Assembly (NCBI GenBank): GCA_949316235.1
Contig: OX438741.1
Coordinates: forward strand, 11,595,124 to 11,659,123
Source of the DNA: Oegoconia quadripuncta
Taxonomy: Eukaryota; Arthropoda; Insecta; Lepidoptera; Autostichidae
DNA length: 64,000 nucleotides
Direction of reading: 5' to 3'
Below are positions 33,096 to 43,130 of the stretch, piece by piece. Made by a program: the position numbers and the translations under genes. Under the pieces are notes generated by a model that made no database searches, had not been told where the DNA came from, and saw only the letters and a list, made by a program, of their open reading frames with translations. The first letter of the stretch is position 1. Each line of letters starts with the position of its first letter.

Positions 33096-33544
33096 GTTAA
33101 GCAATGATTATGTTTTGTTTTGGTTTTGGCAAGCAAGTAAGTCAGTAAGCCAAAATCTACCGCCGAATCGACCGAAAGCCTTCCAGCAGCAGACGTCTAA
33201 GTAAGTCAGCATTATGATAAAGTGAAGAATGGAGAAGATAAGTTTTAGATGAGTTCATTAGTATGTAAGTTGTATCTTAGAAAAGGCACGTTTTAGATTT
33301 GTTCTTATGCGAGTTGCTTCTTAGCAAAAAGATGCAGTTTGGACTGACCTGGTAACTATAATATGTTTTCTTACCTGAAACAAAAGCAAAAGTTAAAAAT
33401 TAGTATTTATAAAACAGTTATGTATGAAAACCCCCGAAAAAACACATTCTTATATCATCCAGATAGACCAAACAAGCTATCATCATCATCATCCCACTGC
33501 AGCGATATAGGCCTTAGAATTTTTCTGCTTCTTCTTCTCATTGG
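33096..33544. other. No feature recognised
   Basis: AT-rich, with CAT triplets at 33480-33494. Confidence 0.4.
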
Positions 33545-33625
33545 TATATAGCCTACCTGGGATACGAAGCCGGACATCCCAAATTGGGAGACTGCGTCTT
33601 AACTGCTGAGCCACCGACGCTCTAC
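33545..33625 (-). mobile_element. Possible fourth tRNA-headed SINE, fragment
   Basis: The complement reads 'agcgtcggtggctcagcag' (A-box-like), then 'ggcttcgtatcccaggtagg' (degenerate B box). A related string, 'agcctgcctgggaatcgaac', is at 56131-56150. Only heads are seen, so the assignment is weak. Confidence 0.4.
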
Positions 33626-33956
33626 CAAACTTTGTTAAAAGCTAAAAATCTTCGGAACCGCTTTTATCAAGGCTAAGAACCTGCCCCGTCTTTTAGTTAA
33701 TATAAAAAAAATCTGCACTCAATCAGAGCACACATTACGGAGATACCTCCGGACAAAGACTGCGGACACACACATACACACACAACGCCACCGAAGACAT
33801 AACACCTGTCGTCTTTCATCGGGGGTTAAAAATGTCAGATTCACGTTCGCATTTCAAGAATTTTTGAAAATTCACATCATTCGGTTTCTCAACGACTTCG
33901 TCCCCATTTGTCTTCAAAACCGAATAAGAGTTTATGGAAGTTAGTAACATCTATAA
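33626..33956. other. No feature recognised
   Basis: Short sequence with CACACA runs near 33770 and no supported feature. Confidence 0.4.
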
Positions 33957-34285
33957 ACTCTTCGCGGCTTCGCCTACGTGGAATTACTTTATTGCGGAAA
34001 TTTGTTTATCCCGCGGGAACTATTTACTTTATCGGGATATAATTTTTTATATGTGAGAACCTGTTATTAACCGTCAGATATAATTTTCCATTGTTATTTG
34101 TGATTTAATATGGCTGTTGGTTTTCCTTAACATAAATAAATAAATAAATAAAATATCCTATATTTCAATCCAGAGTTTGTTCTACCTATATACCAAATTT
34201 CATCTAAATCTGTTCATCCGTTTAGCCGTAATTGAGCAACAAACAAACAAACATCCAAACTTTCGCATTTATATATTAGTTAATA
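33957..34285 (-). mobile_element. Helitron-like repeat interrupted by a short insertion
   Basis: 'gcggaaatttgtttatcccg' and 'ggaactatttactttatcgg' at the left continue after a gap with 'cagagtttgttctacctata' and 'gagcaacaaacaaacaaaca'. The roughly 110 bp in between (34042-34150) end in AAATA repeats, so a small retrotransposon tail probably inserted there. Confidence 0.55.
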
Positions 34286-34880
34286 TCGTAGTAAGTTGAC
34301 ATAGAAAGCATAAACAATTTTTCGCATGCCAGCAATCAGGCACCTTGCAGTCTTAGATAATCATTTTAAATTAAAGTTTATTTCTATTTGTTTATTACTG
34401 TGTAGTATCGGCACTCAAATAGAAAGAACTAACGCGTTTCTTCCCGTGGGTATCGTAAAAGGCGACTAACGGACTTTCCACCAAACAACATCTATAGATT
34501 TGCACGTTTCAACTGCGACGATGGGCTCATAAGGTGAAACTTGGATGTTCTTTCAATCGTTACACTTGTAACGGTGTCGTTCTTTTGAGCTGATACTCAT
34601 TGGTGGGTTTGGGTTATTGGAGTTCAAATTCGAAATTTTAAACTGACTGACTGATGAACTGAAGGATCCTTTTTTTTGGCACATTGATTTCCAGATTTCA
34701 ATTCAGTCGTAGTCGCATCATTTTTTTTTTACATCTCAATAATTAGTTTTTTAGTTTTAAGGCCCTTTCGATCCTCTGTTTCGTGCAATAAATAAGTTGG
34801 TGTGGTGATCCGTGTTCTGTTTTGACCCTTCCGTACATATACACCTCGTGACTCGACTGCGCATAGGCGGGCTGGGAAGG
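34286..34880. other. Unclassified; short shared motif
   Basis: 34436-34480 'cccgtgggtatcgtaaaagg' followed by 'cgactaacgg' is the complement of a motif at 50725-50765 ('cttagtcgctttttacgaca'). It belongs to an unassigned repeat. The rest shows nothing. Confidence 0.35.
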
Positions 34881-34975
34881 TCACAAACTTTTAATGTTTG
34901 GAACACCCAAATAGTAATGTTTGGGATAACTCTGACCACCCCATTTGGGATAAAATTCGTAACATTATGTATTTC
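34881..34975 (-). repeat. Unclassified interspersed repeat (TTTGGGATA family)
   Basis: 'aatgtttggaacacccaaat', 'gtttgggataactctgacca' and 'ccccatttgggataaa'. The best-preserved copy of this family in the window. Confidence 0.65.
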
Positions 34976-35249
34976 TATTTGTAAATATTTTATGAGCGAC
35001 GATCTGTGACGTGTTTTCCATTTAAATAGAATGACCTCGAAGCTAGGCCTTCAGAAAACAGTGCTGTGTGCATTGCTTTGGGATCTTTATTACCACCTCC
35101 TTTTAAATCGGCCAACAAACGGAAACTTCAAGTTGCCGAGTCAGTCGCAAAATGTTTGTATCTTATTAGAACCCAAGACCTGCGGCTACCATTATTGAAT
35201 TGTATTATTGACCACACAATGTCATGCTATAAACAATAGCACTTATTAT

Positions 35250-35605
35250 GGCTACTGAGAACAGGGAAGCATTTAGAATTTGGGGTCAGAATAGACTTCA
35301 ACCATGATAATTAGAATTTAGAATGGCCAATCTAAGAACGGTTTTAATATGGCCCATCCAAGAATGAGTTTAGCATGGCTCATGTTGGAACGAACTTAGA
35401 ATAGCTGGTCTAAAAGCGACTAGAGACTAGAGGTCGAAAAGAGGCTACTGAGAAGCATTTAGAATTTGGGGTCAGAATAGACTTCAACCATGATAATTAG
35501 AATTTAGAATGGCCAATCTAAGAACGGTTTCAATATGGCCCATCCAAGAATGAGTTTAGCATGGCCCATGTTGGAACGAACTTAGAATAGCTGGTCTAAA
35601 AGCGG
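35250..35605 (+). repeat. 193-bp tandem duplication built on a short unit
   Basis: The stretch from 'ggctactgagaa' at 35250 is repeated from 35443, with shared strings such as 'ggggtcagaatagacttcaa' and 'agaatggccaatctaagaac'. Unit 1 has an extra 'acaggg' and a different 3' end. Within units a shorter pattern, 'aatatggcccatccaagaa', recurs and continues into 35606-35665 and at 36997-37050. Confidence 0.8.
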
Positions 35606-35930
35606 TTTTAATATGGCCCATCTAAGAACTAATTTAGTATCGCCAATATAAGAACGGATTTAGTGTCCATCACACTAAATACATAATGTCACGCCTGTTT
35701 CCCGTAGGGGTATAGGCAGAGACCATAGACTTCCATTTGCTACGATCCTGACACACCTCTTTTGCTTCCTTCACTCTCATTAAAGTTGTTAATACATGCT
35801 TTAGGGTACTTTTGACTTGGCCTTTCTTTAAGACGTCCCCGATTTGATCACGGTACGTTCACCGCCATCACACTAAATCCGTTCTTATATGGGCGATACT
35901 AAATTTGTCCTTAGATGGGCCATATTAAAA
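35606..35930. repeat. 60-bp inverted repeat split by an RTE insertion
   Basis: Left arm 35606-35665 ('ttttaatatggcccatctaa' to 'gaacggatttagtg') pairs with right arm 35871-35930 ('cactaaatccgttc' to 'gggccatattaaaa') with only a handful of mismatches. Removing the insertion at 35681-35864 and one copy of its duplication leaves a hairpin with only about five bases between the arms. Confidence 0.75.
35681..35864 (-). mobile_element. RTE-type LINE 3' fragment with 14-bp TSD
   Basis: Flanked by 'ccatcacactaaat' at 35667-35680 and 35865-35878, a perfect 14-bp duplication. The minus strand reads as the end of an RTE polyprotein ('KEVCQDRSKWKSMVSA' in part) before 'cccctacgggaaacaggcgt'. Same family as 6155-6245 and 63270-63570. 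5'-truncated and non-coding. Confidence 0.75.
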
Positions 35931-36091
35931 GCATTTTTAGATATAGAACTAATAAAAGAGAGAATAGGAATTTTACATAAGCTAGGTACACGAGGCGTTC
36001 GTGTGTTTAAAAAGACACCATCTTGATTTCATTAGTTTATTTCGCAACGAACTACCGTTGATTGATGTGCCTGTTGAAATAGCGAATCTAT

Positions 36092-36130
36092 GTTTTTTTT
36101 TATGCACAACGGGTTGACCTCTACCACACC
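36092..36130 (-). mobile_element. SINE-B 3' tip, first part of an interrupted copy
   Basis: Poly-T then 'atgcacaacgggttgacctc' and 'taccacacc'. The remainder of the same SINE resumes at 36499 after a LINE insertion. Confidence 0.65.
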
Positions 36131-36495
36131 TTTTTTTTTTTTTAATTAGAATGGGATCGCTCTTGTCCTTAATCTGGACTAATGTCGAGATAAGGTCTAC
36201 GATGGAACGAGCTTTCCCAGAAGATGCCTATTTAACCTGACTTTAAAGAGCTGCGGGTTATATGCGATTGGAAACACAGACGGAGGCAATGCGTTCCACT
36301 CCTTAGCCGTGCGCATGAGAAACGAAGACCTAAAACGCTTGGTCCTTATAAATGGCACGTCAACTAAGTGCGGGTGATATCCTGCGGTACGTCTTGAATT
36401 TCGATGCAAGAACGGGGATGGCGGGATCAAGTCATGCAGTACTTCAGCACACTCTCCGAAATATATCCGATAGAAGATTGATGTTAAGTTATTGT
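36131..36495 (-). pseudogene. LINE C-terminus inserted in SINE-B
   Basis: On the minus strand, 36197-36430 is an uninterrupted 77-codon end containing 'RTAKEWNALPPSVFP' and 'LFKVRLNRHLLGKLVPS', then a stop, a short UTR and a poly(A) seen as T13 at 36131-36143. It belongs to the same C-terminal type as 12860-13071. A target duplication is not clear; 'tgatgttaag' occurs twice at the right junction (36478-36508). Confidence 0.65.
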
Positions 36496-36498
36496 TAT

Positions 36499-36778
36499 GT
36501 GATGTTAAGTGAAGATGAGGTCGAAGGTGGAAGCGTACTGACCCGGAAATTTGGGGGACTAGCTATCTTATCTCTGACAACCGGAACACAACAATGCTAT
36601 TAACATTGCTGCTTGGCGGCAGATTTAGATAAGATGGTGGTAGCTAGCCAGGTGGACATTTAAAATGTCCTACCACCAACCAAACCGAGTACTTAAACAT
36701 GCATCCCGCTGGGGATTGAACCCGCGACCTCCGAATCGTAAACCCAATGTTGTTTACATTGAGCCACGGAGGCGGTTA
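36499..36778 (-). mobile_element. SINE-B, remainder of interrupted copy
   Basis: 'gatgttaagtgaagatgagg', 'gcggcagatttagataagat', 'accaaaccgagtacttaaac', B box complement 'ggggattgaacccgcgacct' and A box complement 'attgagccacggaggcgg'. With 36092-36130 it makes a complete unit. Confidence 0.8.
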
Positions 36779-37795
36779 ATAATATGAATAGAATATTAAT
36801 CTTTCATTCCTGCAACATCACATAGCACAACTACAATTCGATAATATCAATTAATTGGTTTGTCTGTGACATGTTTGGGATACCATAATTTTCATTCCAA
36901 ACATGGTTTCAATGTGACCACTATTATTTAAACATGGGAAGCGGAGGTAAAACCGATTTCTTTTATTAATGATGTAAAAGGATCAATCTAAAAATTAGTT
37001 TAATATGGCCCATGAATGAATTTAATATGGCCCAACTCTGAGCGGAATTAGCACTGGGTCCTCGGCTATTGTACCTTATTTATCAAGAATTACAGTTCTT
37101 TCCACTGCCTTCACAACTTGTTATCCAAACTTTAAGCATTAGCATAATAACATCTAAAATTCCATTAGGACGATGGCCATATTATAAATCATTTTTATTC
37201 TTATAGATAACGTCATACCAGCAAGTAAACTAAATTTAAATATACAAAACTATACCCTGCTGGGAAACCAACCCGTGTCATTCGTTTTGTAAATCCACGT
37301 GTACGAACAAGAGATCTTCTGAACGGTACGCAAAGTACTATGTCTATCTGACCCCCTCCTTTCTCCGCGTAGTCCGTCCCTGACCGAGAACAGCCGGACA
37401 ATTAGCAATTAGCATAGAATGGTGACAGCTTTCCATTGCCCCGGCCGAATGCGCAGACGCGGTCGTTGCAACATAATATGCCTAAGTTGAAGCAGACTGC
37501 AACGATTAAGACAATTAACTAGGTACCTACGAGTACTTGTAAGAATTGGCTACAAGCTAGAAGTGATTAGGACAGAGATATTTCTTTTTTATTTCGTTGA
37601 AGCAGTTATACACAAAGTAATTCATTTTAATTACTAAGACCTTTTCAAATTAACTACGTTGTCCCTATACGCACAACGCAAAATTTACATCCATTGTCTC
37701 GCATTTGACCTGGAATGGAAATACAAGTTTTGATGGGTGGAAATTTGGATGGGTGCCATATTATTTCTGGCACGTAAAAATGACCAGTCAGAAAG
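36779..37795. other. Unclassified; short repeat traces
   Basis: 36985-37050 has two copies of 'tttaatatggccca', related to the 35.3-kb tandem unit. No genes are supported. Confidence 0.35.
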
Positions 37796-37870
37796 ACTAA
37801 TCAAAATCAAAATCAAAAAATGTTTATTTGCGTTTACAAATTAATCCTTATGCTAAGAACACAGTGGTTG
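37796..37870 (-). repeat. LINE 3' tail, minus strand
   Basis: Starts with TCAAAA repeats followed by 'tgtttatttgcgtttacaaa'. The pattern of a short simple repeat adjoining a TTTATT signal complement resembles the 3' end at 43131. Confidence 0.4.
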
Positions 37871-37991
37871 GAGGACACCTATTAAGCATTTTGTAAAATA
37901 CTTGTGCCAGATGGCCCCGCTCTTCCAATTACAGTACAGTTATATCTGCATGTTATTTATATTATATATATTACTTTCATTATTTATTTAC

Positions 37992-37992
<1 letters not shown>

Positions 37993-38073
<81 letters not shown>

Positions 38074-38098
38074 TGCGTGCGTGCGTGCGAGCGTGCGA
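37993..38098 (+). repeat. GT microsatellite grading into GCGT
   Basis: About 40 GT units from 37993 to 38070, then GCGTGCGT units to 38098. Overlapping open frames here encode only Cys/Val repeats and are not genes. Confidence 0.95.
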
Positions 38099-38264
38099 CT
38101 AAGGAAAGTTACAACATTTTAGATTATGACAAAACAACATTAGCTAAAAAGGTTATTACAAAATTAGTGACTATCTGAATGACAAACAGGGTTGGTGTAC
38201 TTCGAGTAGCTCCCAATAATTATAAAATTGTATTAGTTGTATACTTATTGTATTGCATGTATTA

Positions 38265-38334
38265 ACGATCTGTTTGGTGTAGTGGTTAGAAACTCTGCTG
38301 CTATATCAAAAGGTCGCGGGTTCGAATCCCGCTA
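38265..38334 (+). mobile_element. SINE-A head without body
   Basis: 'tggtgtagtggttagaaact' and 'gggttcgaatcccgcta' are the A and B box parts of SINE-A. The body, which normally starts with 'catatgtttgtg', is absent. It could be a 3'-truncated SINE or a decayed tRNA-like ancestor. Confidence 0.65.
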
Positions 38335-39020
38335 CTATTTGATTCTTACTATGTGAACAGAAAAATATTCTAAACAGATACGAAGATTGCTACTTACTCT
38401 TAAGTAAGTTATTATTTTGTAGTTGTATTTTTTCTCAAAAAATTTTATCATTCTGTGACAAAACGCTGTGCACGCCGCAGAACCGACCCCAGAGAGCGGA
38501 CCCTCTGCGGTCACGCTTCATTTTTTTCATTATTTTCGTGTTTATACATGGTTTTAGGTATCCTGATTTGAGATCCGGTTATACTAGTAGAGCAGAACAC
38601 TAATAATTATTCATTTAAAAAATTATGCTATCGTCTAAAAACGTAATCGCAATGCAGTGGATTACTAATATTGCGTACACAATCGATGTAACCAGTCGCA
38701 AACCAGTTTGAGTTTGAGACCGTGCTATTTGCGACTTGTATTTGTGGTGAAGTAGATGCGGCAAAATACTGGTGTAGTATTTAGTATTATCTTCGGAGAC
38801 CACTTTGTGTGTATTTTTAACCGACTGCAAGATGAAGGAGGGTAATGTTTTTCGAGTGTATGTATGCCTACCTATGCAGATTCTGTGTTACTCCTGTAGC
38901 TTAAACGGCGTAACCGATTTTGAAGTACAAGGTGTCGTTGGATTCGTGTTAGTCCCCAGTGTCATAATATACATTCAATTGTGTATTATAACAGTGATGT
39001 TTTGTTAATGTATTTTTCTA
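38335..39020. other. Unclassified; repeat motif at 38818-38970
   Basis: 'taaacggcgtaaccgatttt' and 'ggtgtcgttggattcgtgtt' recur in modified form at 41477-41545 ('taaacggcttgaacgatttc'). This is an unassigned interspersed repeat. Confidence 0.35.
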
Positions 39021-39280
39021 TCAATCAATCAATCAAGTACACTTTATTGCACAAAATTCTACAATACACTTCTTAAATAAAGCTATTTCATTTTCGATAT
39101 TTTAAGCATCGCTCTTTGTCTGCAATAAAAAACTTTAAATTCGTTTTTCCTTCCGAGGGTTTGCTGGAAGAAATCTCTTACAGAGATAAGCTCGTTTTGT
39201 GTATTGTAAGATCTGTCCTGTTTGTTCAATGTATGTTTGTATACTTATATACGCAATAAAGTGTTAAATAAAATAAAAAT
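39021..39280. repeat. Two LINE 3' tails in opposite orientation
   Basis: 39021-39070 is a minus-strand end with ATCA repeats then 'gtacactttattgcac'. 39152-39280 is a plus-strand end containing the hairpin 'gaaatctcttacagagataa', AATAAA at 39254 and an A-rich tail. The two are different families or subfamilies. Confidence 0.5.
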
Positions 39281-39499
39281 ACATACATACATGTAAGTGA
39301 TAAGATAATCACAGATCTTTATTAACACAAAAGCTCATTGCATTCAACCTGCAAACAAAAATGCAAACCTCCCTCATACAAACCGTACATACAATCTCAC
39401 ACATCCTCTGCTACACACATTCACTCGCTTATACTCTTGCAAATTAGTTTTCGCCGTGATTGAGCAACAAACAAAGTATGTTTGGCTTGAAAAGAATAA

Positions 39500-40190
39500 C
39501 CCATCAAAAACAATACTTGTCAAAAAAACCAAGTCTCGCAACTCAGTTGTTCTGCGGTAAAAAGTTGTGAGATCCATGTAATACCAAGTCGGTTGTTAAT
39601 TTATTCAGTCTCTACTTAAGCGACTTTCTGTCTTAATACGTCCAGTCTCTAAGACCACGATCGTGGTCCATAACAATTGAAAATCATTTGTGTCTGGAAT
39701 CTCCGTACTCGAAGCATTAAGTTATTACGTAATAATTAACAGCATCTTATAGTGACGCATATCAATATTAAAATTCTTTAATGTTTTATATAAATATATT
39801 GAGACTTGGCCATCGCCTGAAAAGACGTGTAAATTCAATCGCCTGAAAACACATGTAAATTCAATTATTTAGTGCGATGGCCAAGTCTCGATATATTTAT
39901 ATAAAACATTAAAGAATTTTAATATTGATATGCGTCACTATAAGATGCTGTTAATTATTACGTAATAACTTAATGCTTCGAGTACGGAGATTCCAGACAC
40001 AAATGATTTTCAATTGTTATGGACCACGATCGTGGTCTTAGAGACTGGACGTATTAAGACAGAAAGTCGCTTAAGTAGAGACTGAATAAATTAACAACCG
40101 ACTTGGTATTACATGGATCTCACAACTTTTTACCGCAGAACAACTGAGTTGCGAGACTTGGTTTTTTTGACAAGTATTGTTTTTGATGGG
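39500..40190. repeat. 691-bp palindrome with 317-bp arms
   Basis: Left arm 39500-39816 and right arm 39874-40190 are reverse complements. On reading through them I found a single difference, close to the inner end (t against c in 'atattgagac' and 'atatcgagac'). The 57-bp spacer holds a direct repeat ('cgcctgaaaagacgtgtaaa' and 'cgcctgaaaacacatgtaaa'). Each arm also has a short inverted match between its outer and inner parts (CCAAGTCTCG and GAGACTTGG). No target duplication was seen. It may be a fold-back or long-TIR element, a recent inverted duplication, or an assembly artefact. Confidence 0.9.
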
Positions 40191-40410
40191 ATCTCATTTC
40201 TTTTTGTATTTTGTAGATACTTAGGTACTTAAAGTATCAATATTTAATTTATTTAAATTATTTATCCGAACAACGTCCAAATTGTAAGCAAATAATATCA
40301 GTAAACCAATGAGAGTAGCCTTTAGTCGTCAAACTAATATAGCAATCGAAATTATCAATGAAAATCGCAAACTTATAGGTAAGAATTCTGGGCACATCCG
40401 AACAGCATTG

Positions 40411-40620
40411 GGTCGCTCGCGCGTATGAGCGCGGCTGCTGCTCGCTCGGCGACATTCACCTTTCCGCGCGCCCCGCCACTGTCCCCGCCCCGCGCCCTCG
40501 CGCTAGCACCGCGCAGCGCGTAGTAACGGCCCGCGCTCACTCGCTAGCATCGCAGCGCGTGGTATATAATTATACAACCTTACGCACTCGTAATAAGTAC
40601 GAATACGCACGTAGGCACGT
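40411..40620. other. CpG-rich patch in AT-rich surroundings
   Basis: Dense CG dinucleotides ('gcgcgccccgccactgtccc', 'accgcgcagcgcgtagtaac'), with 'gtggtatataattataca' at the end. It could be a promoter-like island or part of a repeat. No open frame with a recognisable product follows. Confidence 0.45.
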
Positions 40621-41255
40621 TTTTTGCATTAATAAATAATTTAATACACGTGTTTTCATCACCGGAATACCCATTTTTTGCTCGATTTGGCAGGGGCACT
40701 ACCATGCGCCTATATTTATATGGGACTAGCTTAAACCCGCGGCTTCGCACGCAATAATAATAATTGCCGTAAAATAAAATATTGAAAAATTTAATTAACT
40801 GAAGACTTGGCTGTATGGGCTTAATTTTCTTTGCTGTCTTTTCTAGATTTTTTAGTTTTTCCTTGATTCATACACCAAACACTACTTATATTCCAAATTT
40901 GAAGCTTCTAGGTCTGCTAGAAGTGCCTTAGAATTTTGATGATCGGTGAGTCAGTGACTGACAAAATTAAGAAATTTGACCCCTTATAATTCTTAAAATA
41001 CTGGTTCAAATTGAATGAAATTTTAAATATACGTGTCTTTACAATGCCTGCATAGTTACTGAAAATTTCAGTCTTCTATTTTTATCCACAACGAAGTTAC
41101 AGGGGGTCGAAAATGGTCTGAATTGCTTCGAGAAAAGGATGGTACGGCCGTGACGCTTTTTTGCTCGACTTGGTGGGGGCACGGCCGTGCCCCCAGATTT
41201 GATACATTGTTAAGATAATGGAATGACACTTTTCACCAGAACCTAGCATGCGAAA
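40621..41255. other. Unclassified, probably repeat-derived
   Basis: 'tgctcgatttggcaggggca' near 40680 and 'tgctcgacttggtgggggca' near 41162 are similar and bracket about 500 bp. 'gactagcttaaacccgcggc' at 40725 resembles the start of a Helitron-like repeat. This may be one larger repeat, but the family is unknown. Confidence 0.35.
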
Positions 41256-41373
41256 TTTTTTTTTTATGCACAACGGGTTGATACTTGACCTCTTGATCGC
41301 TTGAACGGGCGATCGAACCTGCGACCTCCAATTCGTAAACCCAATGTTGTGTACATTGAGCCACTGAGGCGGC
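41256..41373 (-). mobile_element. SINE-B with internal deletion
   Basis: Both ends are present: poly-T with 'atgcacaacgggttgatact', and 'gatcgaacctgcgacctcca' with 'attgagccactgaggcggc'. The central 200 bp are missing. Confidence 0.7.
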
Positions 41374-41639
41374 TGTACCTTTAATACAAGTAAAGCAAAA
41401 CAATATTAAAGGTACACACAATAACATAAAATAACGTTTTTCTAATGTATATAGATTTCTATGTTACCTCCTTTAGCCTAAACGGCTTGAACGATTTCGA
41501 AATACAGGGTGTCATTGGATTTGTCTTGAACCCTGGAGTGTCAAAGGATTATGGTAAAAAATCCAACTTTTAATGTATGGTAAAAAATTGCATGTAAAAT
41601 ATCCTGTCGGGTTTCTTGGTCTTTAAACTGAAATTGTTA

Positions 41640-41722
41640 TTATCTAGTATCCATAGTACAAGCTTTGCTTAGTTTGGAAGTAGATGGTTGGTGTAAGTGT
41701 CCGAAATATTTATTTATAAGCC
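41640..41722 (+). mobile_element. SINE-C 3' fragment
   Basis: 'tctagtatccatagtacaag', 'ctttgcttagtttggaag' and 'gtaagtgtccgaaatattta' match the ends at 50098-50171 and 62675-62745. Confidence 0.65.
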
Positions 41723-41984
41723 CGCATTTGCGGCAATCGGGAACCGTGTCGCGCGCGGTTGAAAGGGGCAAGGGGCAACACACATTATTACGTTTATTAC
41801 TCTTTTATGTTTATTTTATGTCTGTTTCTTTAGAATATATTAATTATGTGAAGTTGATTATTGTATTTGTTTTGTTATTATTCTATGAGCGCCTAAACCC
41901 CTACAAAGGTGCCAGCTGAAAATGAGCGCTATGGTTCATGCCACAGCATTATGCTGAGCTGGAACCTATATCATCATCATCTGA

Positions 41985-42230
41985 CTTAAGAGCCATGCTC
42001 TTGTCGGTGGAGATTTTTCCATGTCTCTCTGTTCTCCGCCTTCCTCTTGACCTCCTGATACGACACGACGTTCAACTTCTCTTTTATCTGCTGCATGTAG
42101 CTTATTCTCGGTCTTCCTCTTTTTTTTCTCCCCTCTATTCTTCCTTCTATTATGGTTTTGACGAAATCATCGTGTCCCAGCATTTTCCTTCTTCTATTCT
42201 CAATTACTCCCAACATTTTCCTTAGTTACA
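41985..42230 (-). pseudogene. RTE-clade LINE C-terminal relic
   Basis: On the minus strand, 41986-42216 reads 'RRKMLGHDDFVKTIIEGRIE', then GRKKRGRPRISYMQQIKEK and 'ENRETWKNLHRQEH'. The pattern LGH ... IIEGKIEG ... GR+R.SW ... R..W is the usual C-terminus of RTE-type LINEs. About 70 codons remain, with no reverse transcriptase core. A shorter duplicate of part of it lies at 42301-42345. The LINE tail at 42345 runs the other way. Confidence 0.65.
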
Positions 42231-42344
42231 TTAGTAACCATACATTAAAAAACCTGTCAACTGGTTATCTGCAATGTTGTCACTCCCATGACTGATTTAA
42301 TTCTTCCTTCTATTATGGTTTTGATGAAATCATCGTGTCGTATA

Positions 42345-42437
42345 AGGTGTCCCAGCTATATCAGCTTGCATTATTATTTCAATGAAAATTTTCATGTGCA
42401 AGCCCTTTGTAAACTGAATAAATGTTTTCTTTCTTTG
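42345..42437 (+). repeat. LINE 3' end with CTTT tail
   Basis: 'gaaaattttcatgtgcaagc' and 'gtaaactgaataaatgtttt' followed by CTTTCTTT match 88-180. Confidence 0.55.
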
Positions 42438-42788
42438 ATCACGGTGAGAGATCGTCGTCGCCATAAGACTCGATGTCGTGCGTGTCACAACGCGATGTCG
42501 CTGGTAAGTGTCCTATCTATCCACCACTTCCCACTTCCGTTGCCCCAGATGTCGCGAGTTTCGAATAACGGTGCGCGACTTGGCGGCGATCGCGATAACG
42601 CAAGTAGGCTACCGTTGTTGGTAGAGCCATAGGGCCCGTATTACGATGTTATTGATAGTGAAATAATTATAGTTTCAAAGAAATTAAAAACACACTTGTG
42701 TGTACCTTTCCAACACAATGGGCCAGCGCTAGACCTCAACCCGAAGCTTGAAGAAGTGAAAAAGCGCTTACCCGGAAAGTAAAGTAAC
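42438..42788. other. No feature recognised
   Basis: Somewhat GC-richer, with repeated 'gtcgcg'-like strings. The 114-codon frame at 42288-42632 has no domain. Confidence 0.35.
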
Positions 42789-42900
42789 AACAACGGTTTA
42801 GCTCTTGACCTCAATCACACCTGATGTTATGTGAAGATGAGGCCGAAGGTGGAAGTATACTGACTGACCCCACCTTATATGAGGGACTGGCTATCTTTTT
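42789..42900 (-). mobile_element. SINE-B 3' half, minus strand
   Basis: 'cctcaatcacacctgatgtt', 'gtgaagatgaggccgaaggt' and 'gagggactggctatc' match the family. It abuts a plus-strand SINE-B, giving a tail-to-head inverted pair. Confidence 0.7.
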
Positions 42901-42902
42901 TT

Positions 42903-43130
42903 AACCGCCTCCGTAGCTCAATGTAAACAACATAGGGTTTACGATTCGGAGGTCGCGGGTTCGACCCCCAGTGGGGTACATATTCGGTTTGGTTGGGGGT
43001 AGGGCATTTTAAATGTCCGCCTGGCTAGCTACGTTGATAGCATTGTTGTGTTCCGGTTGTCTGAGATAAGATAGCCAGTTCCCCAAATATGATGGGGTTT
43101 TCGTGTCAGTAGGCTTCCACCTTCGGCTTC
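42903..43130 (+). mobile_element. SINE-B, 5' part of a copy split by a LINE
   Basis: The head 'aaccgcctccgtagctcaat', B box 'gggttcgacccccag' and body 'tattcggtttggttgggggt' run up to 'ccaccttcggcttc' at 43117-43130. The missing 3' part resumes at 46527. Confidence 0.85.

Noticed and set aside
37902..38122. Two overlapping open frames in the GT repeat
   Set aside because: They encode only Cys/Val/Arg/Ala repeats from the microsatellite.
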